Shown: in pieces, positions 56,712-64,000 of the stretch | Layout of the letters: each line of letters begins with the position of its first letter | Numbering within the stretch: position 1 is the first letter of the stretch | Assembly: GCA_947169385.1 (NCBI GenBank) | Contig: CAMVPR010000005.1 | Coordinates: 26,357-90,356 of the forward strand | Direction: 5' to 3' | Length of the DNA stretch: 64,000 nt | From: an uncultured Lachnospiraceae bacterium | GTDB lineage: Bacteria > Bacillota > Clostridia > Lachnospirales > Lachnospiraceae | Position numbers and translations under genes: made by a program | Notes under the pieces: generated by a model | The model's database searches: none | Seen by the model: only the letters and a program-made list of their open reading frames with translations | What the model was told of the DNA's origin: nothing

Positions 56712-58077
56712 AACCTACATTTGCATCGATTTAAAATCTTTCTTCGCATCCGTTGAGTGCGTCCTTCGTGGGCTCGACCCGCTTAGTACAAGGCTGGTTG
56801 TGGCGGATGCGTCAAGAACAGACAAGACAATATGCCTGGCAGTTACGCCGGCTCTCAAAGCCTTTGGTGTCCCCGGACGCCCGAGGCTTTTTGAGGTTAA
56901 GAAGATTGTTGGTGATTATGAGAGGGTTAACAATACCAAGATTGACTTTGTTGTAGCTCCGCCACAGATGGCTAAGTATGTGGAGTATTCCGTCAACATT
57001 TTCAAAGTGTATCTAAGATATGTTGCGCCTGAGGATATCCATGTCTACTCAATAGATGAGGTATTTATTGATGCGACCGATTACATTAAGCTGTATGAGA
57101 TGACAGCACATGAACTCGCAATGCTTATGATTAAGGATGTTCTTAAAGAGACCGGAATCACTGCTACTTCGGGAATCGGAAGTAACCTTTATCTCGCTAA
57201 GATTGCGATGGATATTGTTGCTAAGCATACTGAGGCGGATGAGGATGGAGTCAGAATTGCCGAGCTTGACGAGAAGCGTTTTAGAGAGCTTTTGTGGGGG
57301 CATACTCCGATTACTGATTTTTGGCGTATGGGTAAAGGAACGGCTAAGAAGCTTGCCAAATGGGGGATTTACACGATGGGAGATCTTGCAAGGGCGAGCC
57401 TTCACAGTGAGGAGCAACTTTATGAGCAATTCGGAGTAGATGCGGAGATTATGATAGACCACGCTTGGGGGTATGAGCCATGCACAATGGATAAGATTAA
57501 GTCTTATAAGGCTACTTCACATAGTATTTCCTCAGGTCAGGTTCTACATGAGCCTTACGATTACGAGAAGGCCAAACTCATTGTCAAAGAGATGACAGAT
57601 CTTTTGGTGCTCGATCTTGTGAGCAAGAATCTTGTCTGCGACTCGGTGACGCTAAATATCGGATATGACAGAGAAAATGTTGACAAAGGCGGATTTAAAG
57701 GGGCGACGGTCATTGATTATTATGGGCGTAGTGTTCCGAAAGCAGCGCACGGGACTACAAGATTTGATCAGGCGACTTCTTCTACATCGACTATTATGAG
57801 CGGTGTTGTGGAATTGTATGATAGGATTGTTAATCATTCTCTAACTGTCAGGCGTATAACAATCAGTGCCAACAATGTTGTCGATGAGGCAAATGTTACC
57901 GGGCAGTTATCATTTTTCACAGATTATGATGCATTAGAAAAAGAAAAGAAACTTCAGAAGGCGATGCTGTCTATTAAGGATAAATTCGGTAGCAATGCGA
58001 TATTGAAGGGGATGAATCTTATGGAAGGTGGAACCACCATCGAGCGTAATAACCAGATTGGGGGACATAAAGCGTAG
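56698..58077 (+). CDS. Y-family DNA polymerase (Pol IV/UmuC-like)
   Basis: YICIDLKSFFASVECVLRGLDP, YSIDEVFID, TSGIGSNLYLAKIAMD, clamp-binding-like GQLSFF; GTG start overlaps preceding CDS by 14 bp. Confidence 0.93.
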   Translation: MSSSKTYICIDLKSFFASVECVLRGLDPLSTRLVVADASRTDKTICLAVTPALKAFGVPGRPRLFEVKKIVGDYERVNNTKIDFVVAPPQMAKYVEYSVNIFKVYLRYVAPEDIHVYSIDEVFIDATDYIKLYEMTAHELAMLMIKDVLKETGITATSGIGSNLYLAKIAMDIVAKHTEADEDGVRIAELDEKRFRELLWGHTPITDFWRMGKGTAKKLAKWGIYTMGDLARASLHSEEQLYEQFGVDAEIMIDHAWGYEPCTMDKIKSYKATSHSISSGQVLHEPYDYEKAKLIVKEMTDLLVLDLVSKNLVCDSVTLNIGYDRENVDKGGFKGATVIDYYGRSVPKAAHGTTRFDQATSSTSTIMSGVVELYDRIVNHSLTVRRITISANNVVDEANVTGQLSFFTDYDALEKEKKLQKAMLSIKDKFGSNAILKGMNLMEGGTTIERNNQIGGHKA

Positions 58078-58094
58078 GGGAGCGGATGTATTGT

Positions 58095-58234
58095 GATCAT
58101 AATGTATTATTTCTTTGGGACGCCTCTCGGCTCGAAGGCGCGTTGCTCACGTTACTAAATTCGTGCTAAGCTTACGCTTTCACTCATTAAGTAACGAGAC
58201 GCATGGGCGCCCTAAGAAATAACACATTATGATC
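58095..58234. repeat. 140-bp palindromic intergenic element (MITE-like or structured RNA)
   Basis: Termini GATCATAATGTATTATTTCTTTGGG / CCCTAAGAAATAACACATTATGATC; inner CGTTACT/AGTAACG. Confidence 0.7.
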
Positions 58235-58434
58235 TTATAATCCTCAGGGTGGTAAAACCACCGAATTTAATTTAGTGTCATGACTTCGCGAAGCGAAGAA
58301 TCTTTTTTGTTTAGAATAATTGACGAGTCCGTAACACAATGTGATGATATCCTGAGTTTAGTTTGTTACGCATTTGTAGCTTGCTTTATTGTAAAATGTA
58401 GGTGTGTAAATTAGGAAAGAAGCCGAGCGACTAT

Positions 58435-58722
58435 ATGAAGAAGCTTATTGAAACATGTCAGACATTTATGACCGCATTTGACGAGGGAGAGGGCGTTGTA
58501 AAAGCATCCATTGTTGATGATTTCAACAGGGCATGTCTAAAGTACTACGACAAAAGACAAGGTGTTATAGCCGGACCTGCGACGGATAAAGGGCAGGCTA
58601 GACTAGAGATAGCAGCCAAAATGGCTGAAATTACAAGTGATATCGTGAATCCGGTTAGGGAAGAAATGAATAAGACATATGAAGCTAATAAAAAGAATGT
58701 GAAGGCTAATCCTCATAAGTGA
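58435..58722 (+). CDS. Small uncharacterised helical protein (start uncertain, ORF opens at 58402)
   Basis: MKKLIETCQTFMTAFDEGEGVVKASIVDDFNRACLKYYDKRQGV. Confidence 0.55.
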   Translation: MKKLIETCQTFMTAFDEGEGVVKASIVDDFNRACLKYYDKRQGVIAGPATDKGQARLEIAAKMAEITSDIVNPVREEMNKTYEANKKNVKANPHK

Positions 58723-58737
58723 TATAAGCTGATAGTA

Positions 58738-58766
58738 AGGTGGCGGAGTTAATCCGCCACCCTTTC
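58738..58766 (+). terminator. Rho-independent terminator
   Basis: aggtggcggagttaatccgccaccctttc. Confidence 0.8.
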
Positions 58767-58850
58767 TGATTCTATTAGGTTGAATAAATCTGTATAATCT
58801 TATATAATAAGCTGTTGTAATTATATTAATTTCTGGGAGGAGAAGACCTA

Positions 58851-59411
58851 ATGAAGACTAAAGTTATCATTTCTTTGATAATCATCGTTGTTCTTCTTGC
58901 GACGGGAATAGGTGTATATGTATATCTCGTTCATAAGAATAGTCCAACTTTAACCACTTCATCAACTCTTGCAAATGTTATCGATAAGTATGATTTAGAA
59001 ACGGTTGATTACAAGTACAATTCTATTGCTACCATGAAGGACGGCGATAAGGATATGTATTATGTAAGATACGATGGGGATGTTAAGCTCGGTGTAGACC
59101 TGAATGAAGTAACATTTGACGTAAATCAAAGGAATAAAACAATAACGGTTAATGTTCCTAAAGCTACTGTTCAGACTATTCAGGTTAATCCGGTTGATTT
59201 CATTTTCGTGAAGGAGAAATACGAGACGGATACTGTTATCGTAGACGCGAGACAGCTTTGTAAGTCAGATTTAGAAGGTAAAGTTAGTTCAAATACTGAG
59301 CTCTATGATAGAGCGTGGAATAACGCCACAGGAATGATAGATGGTATCATAAAGCCTTTGTCAGAAGGCTATAAAGTTAAATATGAGGTGAATGGAGGTG
59401 GTTCGCAGTGA
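58851..59411 (+). CDS. DUF4230-like membrane protein
   Basis: TM N-terminus; YVRYDGDVKLGVDLNEVTFDVNQRNKTITVNVPKATV. Confidence 0.75.
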   Translation: MKTKVIISLIIIVVLLATGIGVYVYLVHKNSPTLTTSSTLANVIDKYDLETVDYKYNSIATMKDGDKDMYYVRYDGDVKLGVDLNEVTFDVNQRNKTITVNVPKATVQTIQVNPVDFIFVKEKYETDTVIVDARQLCKSDLEGKVSSNTELYDRAWNNATGMIDGIIKPLSEGYKVKYEVNGGGSQ

Positions 59412-60025
59412 TAAGTATTAAGAAGACACTTTTATTTACCGTTATATTGTTTTTAGTTGCATTTTCCGGATGTGGTAAGAAGCAGGTGGATACAACTATC
59501 AATCAGGAAAGCGTCAGATCGATAGGCAATCTGGTGACTATAGAAGGATATTACAATAATGTTGCCGAGTATACTAAGCCTGCGGGAGTGGGAATTAGTC
59601 ATTTAGGTGAGAAGGATAGAAAGATCTGGTGTGAGTACAAAGGATGGGCGAGAGTTGGAGTGAACATGAAAGAGGTTACTCTTACCCAAAAGGGCACTAA
59701 TGTAACAGTGACTATTCCGGAAGCCAAGGTGCTGGATTATGGTATAGATGAAAGCACTTTTACCAAAGAATCTTTTGTGATGAACAAGGATGGATTTTTT
59801 AACAAGAACCCAATATCCGTTGATGAACAGAATAAGATGATAAATGAGGCTCAGGAAACCATGAAAAAGCAAGCTAACGGTGATGAGGATTTGTTAAAAC
59901 GAGCTCAAGATAAAGCTAAGAACATTATAGAAGGATACATCAATTCTCTTGGCGAGATCAATGGTGTAACATATAACATCAATTTTAATTATGTTGCTAC
60001 CAGCGACAAGAATGAGAATGAATAG
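59408..60025 (+). CDS. DUF4230-like lipoprotein
   Basis: Lipobox VAFSGCGKK; WCEYKGWARVGVNMKEVTLTQKGTNVTVTIPEAKV; GTGA overlap with preceding CDS. Confidence 0.75.
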   Translation: MISIKKTLLFTVILFLVAFSGCGKKQVDTTINQESVRSIGNLVTIEGYYNNVAEYTKPAGVGISHLGEKDRKIWCEYKGWARVGVNMKEVTLTQKGTNVTVTIPEAKVLDYGIDESTFTKESFVMNKDGFFNKNPISVDEQNKMINEAQETMKKQANGDEDLLKRAQDKAKNIIEGYINSLGEINGVTYNINFNYVATSDKNENE

Positions 60026-60030
60026 GACTA

Positions 60031-60066
60031 TAAAGCTGCAGGTATTCCTGCAGCTTTATTATTTTT
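60031..60066 (+). terminator. Rho-independent terminator
   Basis: AAAGCTGCAGGtattCCTGCAGCTTT attattttt. Confidence 0.92.
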
Positions 60067-60097
60067 ATAAATCAACTAATTAAATGTTGCAGGGAAA

Positions 60098-60161
60098 ATG
60101 TCATCCTGAGGAACATTGTTCCGAAGGATCTTAATAGATTCTTCGTTGCTTAAGAATGGCA
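60098..60161. repeat. Palindromic intergenic element (copy C)
   Basis: atgtcatcctgaGGAACAttgTTCCgaaggat plus ATTCTTcgttgcttAAGAAT; shares ATGTCATCCTGAGGA with copy A. Confidence 0.6.
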
Positions 60162-60299
60162 GAGTAGCTAAATGCTGTTCTTATAATTAGTACAGACCCT
60201 GCATGTGTGGCGTCAATTTGCATTTTCATTGAATATAAAGTATAATACAATCTGTCTGTCAAACGGACATATTACTAATATTGAAGAAAGGAGGTTTAT

Positions 60300-61046
60300 A
60301 TGTTATTCATACACAAAAAGAAGAATGATAAGATGAAAGCTGCGTTGTTTGTTGATTTTGAACATTGGTATTATGGTTACCAGAACAGCTTCAATATGGA
60401 ACCTGATGTTTCCGAATGGGTGCAGGAGATTAATGATAGATACGTGGTTCAGCAAGTTGAGATTTTCGGGGATTTTAGTAAGAATAGTGGTATGAGCGCA
60501 CAATATGATATGCTCGTCAAATCATTTCCCGGGATACATCACACGCCTAGTAAGAAAGTTGGCGTCGAGAAGGATTTCACTGATTTTATAATATTAGATT
60601 CAATATATAGACTTGCTGCGAGTAAGAAGCGACCTGAAGTTGTGATATTGTTTACAGGAGATGCGCATTTTACACATGCTGTCAATTATCTTAAGGAACT
60701 GAATATAACGGTTATTGTATATGGTGTTAAGGGATGTATGAGTTCTATGATCAAGTCAGCGGCTCATTCGTATGTTGAAATGCCGAGGGAGCAGCAAGAG
60801 TATCAGTTTTATTATGACTTGATTCTTAAGTCGTTAGACTACATTGATAGAAAACATAAAGTTGCAACATATTCTAAGACTATCGAATATGTCTCTAAGA
60901 AGAATAAAGTTCCGAAAGATCGTATTAAGCGCGCGCTTGATCAGCTTATCGCTCAGAAATACGTATATAAAAAGGTTATCAAGAAGAAGATTGAATGTAT
61001 CAGGTGCAATTGGAAGCTTGCAAGAGAGAATGGTATATGGAAGTAG
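60300..61046 (+). CDS. NYN/PIN-like domain protein with C-terminal winged-helix-like region
   Basis: KAALFVDFEHWYYGYQN, VVILFTGDAHFTHAVNYLKELNITVIVYGVKG. Confidence 0.85.
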   Translation: MLFIHKKKNDKMKAALFVDFEHWYYGYQNSFNMEPDVSEWVQEINDRYVVQQVEIFGDFSKNSGMSAQYDMLVKSFPGIHHTPSKKVGVEKDFTDFIILDSIYRLAASKKRPEVVILFTGDAHFTHAVNYLKELNITVIVYGVKGCMSSMIKSAAHSYVEMPREQQEYQFYYDLILKSLDYIDRKHKVATYSKTIEYVSKKNKVPKDRIKRALDQLIAQKYVYKKVIKKKIECIRCNWKLARENGIWK

Positions 61047-61058
61047 GAGGAACATCGG

Positions 61059-61814
61059 ATGAAGTTTATATCATGGAATGTAAATGGATTGAGAGCTTGT
61101 GTTAATAAAGGTTTTTTGGATTATTTTAACGAGGTAGATGCTGATGCTTTCTGCCTTCAGGAGACTAAACTCCAGGAGGGACAGATTGATCTAGAACTTC
61201 CGGGATACCATCAATATTGGAATTATGCCGATAAGAAGGGGTATTCAGGCACTGCGATATTTGTCAAAGAGGAGCCTTTAAGTGTCAAGTATGGTATGGA
61301 CATAGATGAACATAATCATGAAGGAAGACTTATTACTCTTGAGTATGATAATTACTATTTGTTGACCGAGTATGTTCCTAACGCTCAGAATGAGCTTAAG
61401 CGTATAGATTACCGTATGAAATGGGAGGATGATTTTAGAGCATACATCAACAAGTTAAATGCTACTAAGCCTGTTATATTCTGTGGTGATCTTAACGTTG
61501 CTCATAATGAGATAGATCTTAAGAATCCAAAGTCTAATCGCGGGAATGCCGGATTCTCTGATGAGGAGAGAGGCAAGTTTGAGGAACTTCTTCAAGCAGG
61601 GTATGTAGATACATTCAGACATTTTTATCCGGACATGGAGCAGATTTATAGCTGGTGGAGCTATCGTTTTCATGCGCGTGAGAAGAACGCAGGATGGCGT
61701 ATAGATTATTTTATGGTAAGTGAATCCCTTAAAGATAATCTAGTCGACGCTAAGATCCACACTGATATATTGGGCTCCGATCATTGCCCGGTTGAACTGG
61801 ATATTGATATTTGA
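61059..61814 (+). CDS. xth: Exodeoxyribonuclease III
   Basis: MKFISWNVNGLRACVNKGFLDYF, CLQETKLQ, FCGDLNVAHNEIDL, YSWWSYRFHAREKNAGWRIDYF, GSDHCPVELDI. Confidence 0.96.
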   Translation: MKFISWNVNGLRACVNKGFLDYFNEVDADAFCLQETKLQEGQIDLELPGYHQYWNYADKKGYSGTAIFVKEEPLSVKYGMDIDEHNHEGRLITLEYDNYYLLTEYVPNAQNELKRIDYRMKWEDDFRAYINKLNATKPVIFCGDLNVAHNEIDLKNPKSNRGNAGFSDEERGKFEELLQAGYVDTFRHFYPDMEQIYSWWSYRFHAREKNAGWRIDYFMVSESLKDNLVDAKIHTDILGSDHCPVELDIDI

Positions 61815-61898
61815 TCGTAAAGATGTGAAATATTATATTGCCATTACATATTAAATGTGATAATATGACTTACAGAAAAAAAGAAAGGCACATTAGTT

Positions 61899-61940
61899 GT
61901 GAAGGTGAAGGAATGGAGATTAGATAGTTTGATTTGGTGA
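61899..61940 (+). CDS. Candidate 13-aa leader peptide upstream of ABC-F gene
   Basis: GTG AAG GTG AAG GAA TGG AGA TTA GAT AGT TTG ATT TGG TGA (MKVKEWRLDSLIW) preceded by agaaagg. Confidence 0.35.
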   Translation: MKVKEWRLDSLIW

Positions 61941-62068
61941 ACGTAAACAGGATTGTTATGGCCTAGAAGGGTCTGTTTAGGTATGCCGAATTAGATTATC
62001 GTATTCATTTTGAAGCCATCATTTGTTGCGTTGCTTTCGGTATATTTTTAGGTTTCATTTGTGCGTAT

Positions 62069-62099
62069 AATCTGCTTTCGGTAGGAAGCAGATTTTTTT
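62069..62099 (+). terminator. Leader terminator/attenuator upstream of ABC-F gene
   Basis: AATCTGCTT tcggtagg AAGCAGATT TTTTT, 28 bp before the ATG. Confidence 0.8.
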
Positions 62100-62126
62100 A
62101 TGCCCAATATACCGGAGGTGATTATT

Positions 62127-63662
62127 ATGGCACAGATACAAGTAAACGATCTTACATTTTCATACGATAAAAGTGCTGATGAAGTTTTGAAAAATGTGAC
62201 ATTTAGTATTGATACTAATTGGAAGCTTGGTCTTATCGGCAGAAACGGCAAAGGCAAGACGACTCTATTAAACCTATTTATGGGAAGATATGATTATCAG
62301 GGAAGCATCAAGAGTAATACTTATTTTGACTATTTTCCCTATCAGGTGTCGGATGACGATTTGGAAGAAAATACTGCTGACTTAATAGAAAAATGGAAAC
62401 CGCAAGTTGAGTCGTGGCAGGTTTTGATACAAATGAATGAGCTTAAGATGGATGCCGAATGCCTTTATCGCCCGTTTAAAACGTTGAGTTTTGGTGAGCG
62501 TACAAGGGTGATGCTGGCAGTCTTATTCGCAGCGGAGAATGAATTCCTTTTGGTTGATGAGCCTACCAATCACTTGGATACCGAGGCTCGTGAGATTGTC
62601 AAAGAATATCTAGCGTCCAAAAAAGGATTTATTCTTGTTTCTCATGACAGAGATTTGCTTGATAGAGTGTGTGATCATGTTTTGGTATTAAACAGATCTA
62701 CAATTGAAGTGCAAGCAGGTAATTTCACGAGTTGGTGGGAGAACAAAGAGAAGAAGGATGCATTTTCACAAGCAGAAAATGATAAGCATATGAAGGAGAT
62801 TGCTAAGCTTAAAGTTGCTGCGGACAGAAGCGGAAGGTGGGCCGACAAGAACGAGAACACCAAGATTGGTTTCGACCCTGTTAAAGAACATGACAGGAAT
62901 ATCTCTACCAGAGCGTATATTGGTGCTAAAACCAAGAAGATGCAAGCGCGCGTTAAGTCATATGAACAGCGCATCGATCGTGAGATAGAGGAGAAGGAGG
63001 GCTTGCTTAATGATATTGAGAAAGTCCCTGATTTGAGAATAGAACCGCTTGAATTCCATAAGGAAATTTTGATAAATGCCAACGACTTTTCACTTAAGTA
63101 CGAAGGCGCAGAGAGTGAGCTGTTTACTAACCTAAGGTTCCAGGTGAGACAAGGCGAAAGAGTCATTCTATCCGGTGAAAATGGATGTGGCAAATCAAGC
63201 ATTTTAAAAGCGATACTTCAAAAGACTAATATTTCTGATGATGTTAAAGATCATAATCTAGTGGTGTCAGGAATGCTTGAAGTACCATCCGGATTAACCG
63301 TTTCGTATGTGAATCAGGACACATCGTTTCTTAGAGGATCACTTAAGAAGTATTGTGAAGATAGAGAACTTAACGAAAGCATTTTCTTTGCTATACTAAG
63401 ACAGTTGGATCTTGGACGAGAGCAGTTTATTAAGAACATGGAAGATTTCTCCGAGGGTCAGAAGAAGAAAGTGTTGATAGCGGCGAGCCTGCTTACGCCT
63501 GCACATCTTTATATCTGGGATGAGCCGTTGAATTATATCGATGTGTTCTCGCGTATGCAGATTGAAAAGTTGATTATCAAGTATAAGCCGACGATGCTTT
63601 TGGTTGAGCATGATATCAGATTTCAGGAGAAAGTCGCTACGGAGGTTATCGAAATATTTTAA
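62127..63662 (+). CDS. ABC-F protein, Lsa-like (antibiotic target protection family)
   Basis: IQVNDLTFSYDKSADEVLKNVTFSIDTNWKLGLIGRNGKGKTTLLNLFMG; two ABC domains, no TM; ATG after ggaggtgattatt. Confidence 0.88.
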   Translation: MAQIQVNDLTFSYDKSADEVLKNVTFSIDTNWKLGLIGRNGKGKTTLLNLFMGRYDYQGSIKSNTYFDYFPYQVSDDDLEENTADLIEKWKPQVESWQVLIQMNELKMDAECLYRPFKTLSFGERTRVMLAVLFAAENEFLLVDEPTNHLDTEAREIVKEYLASKKGFILVSHDRDLLDRVCDHVLVLNRSTIEVQAGNFTSWWENKEKKDAFSQAENDKHMKEIAKLKVAADRSGRWADKNENTKIGFDPVKEHDRNISTRAYIGAKTKKMQARVKSYEQRIDREIEEKEGLLNDIEKVPDLRIEPLEFHKEILINANDFSLKYEGAESELFTNLRFQVRQGERVILSGENGCGKSSILKAILQKTNISDDVKDHNLVVSGMLEVPSGLTVSYVNQDTSFLRGSLKKYCEDRELNESIFFAILRQLDLGREQFIKNMEDFSEGQKKKVLIAASLLTPAHLYIWDEPLNYIDVFSRMQIEKLIIKYKPTMLLVEHDIRFQEKVATEVIEIF

Positions 63663-63663
63663 T

Positions 63664-63768
63664 ATAGTTTTTATGGATCATGCGGCAACCGCTGGTCGCC
63701 ACTACGAAGGATTATGAAAAACTATGTGTAGCGGAGCACATTGTGCTCCACAGTACAGATTCTGTGTG
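63664..63768. repeat. Palindromic intergenic element (copy D, opposite orientation)
   Basis: ATAGTTTTT/AAAAACTAT; GTAGCGGAGCACAttGTGCTCC resembles the reverse complement of 49931-49952. Confidence 0.55.
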
Positions 63769-63772
63769 GTCT

Positions 63773-63815
63773 ATCGACTTTGGAATATCCTGAAAATAGA
63801 CTTTAGAATATCCTA
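63773..63815 (+). repeat. Imperfect direct repeat
   Basis: tatcgactttggaatatcct / aatagactttagaatatcct. Confidence 0.6.
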
Positions 63816-63867
63816 CAGATGAACCACAGGGACAGATGAACCACAGGGACAGACCCTGTGGTTTTTT
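63816..63867 (+). repeat. Tandem 17-bp repeat ending in hairpin with T-run
   Basis: acagatgaaccacaggg x2, then AACCACAGGG acaga CCCTGTGGTT tttt. Confidence 0.75.
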
Positions 63868-64000
63868 AAATGACATTGGGACGGGTATAGTGGTTAGGAG
63901 CTTTTGCTTGCTTTATATAGTTGGATATGGTAACATTTTGTTATATGCATCATCTGTGCATCATCTGAGTGGGGACGGTTCTTGTGGTATTTTATCACAT

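Noticed and set aside
62675-63202. 175-aa minus-strand ORF inside the ABC-F gene
   Set aside because: Shadow ORF with no domain evidence.

Overview
The window looks chromosomal, from a motile, anaerobic, low-GC Firmicute. It resembles the Lachnospiraceae/Butyrivibrio group, but that is inferred from gene content and style and was not tested by a search. Left part (0-18 kb): a truncated metE, a HTH + Ser/Thr kinase pair, class II fructose-bisphosphate aldolase, two tandem surface proteins (one 2057 aa with alternating beta-rich modules), a diaminopimelate decarboxylase + AGCS symporter pair, and a PAS/GAF protein with no visible output domain. Centre (18.7-39 kb): a late flagellar locus (mbl, flgF/flgG-like, rod-binding protein, recD2, comF, yvyF-like, flgM, flgN, two tandem flgK, flgL, fliW, csrA, flaG, fliD, fliS, fliT-like, two near-identical flagellins). 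From 38.8 to 46.2 kb there is a probable flagellin glycosylation block: two DUF115/Maf proteins, a cytidylyltransferase-HAD fusion, and a GT2-CDP-glycerol glycerophosphotransferase fusion. Right part: GH9, GH3, two NYN/PIN-like proteins, a VTC-DUF4956-carbohydrate-binding lipoprotein operon overlapping a Y-family polymerase, two DUF4230 proteins, exonuclease III and an Lsa-like ABC-F gene with a terminator/leader-peptide arrangement. The strongest unexplained signals are RNA-level: a ~94-nt structured element before the first flgK, GGA-in-loop hairpins (CsrA-like) in the leaders of one flagellin and flaG but not in the second flagellin, and 5'-proximal hairpins after sigma-28-type promoters. 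A dispersed nested-palindrome repeat family also lies next to both NYN genes. No CRISPR array, rRNA, tRNA or complete transposon was recognised.
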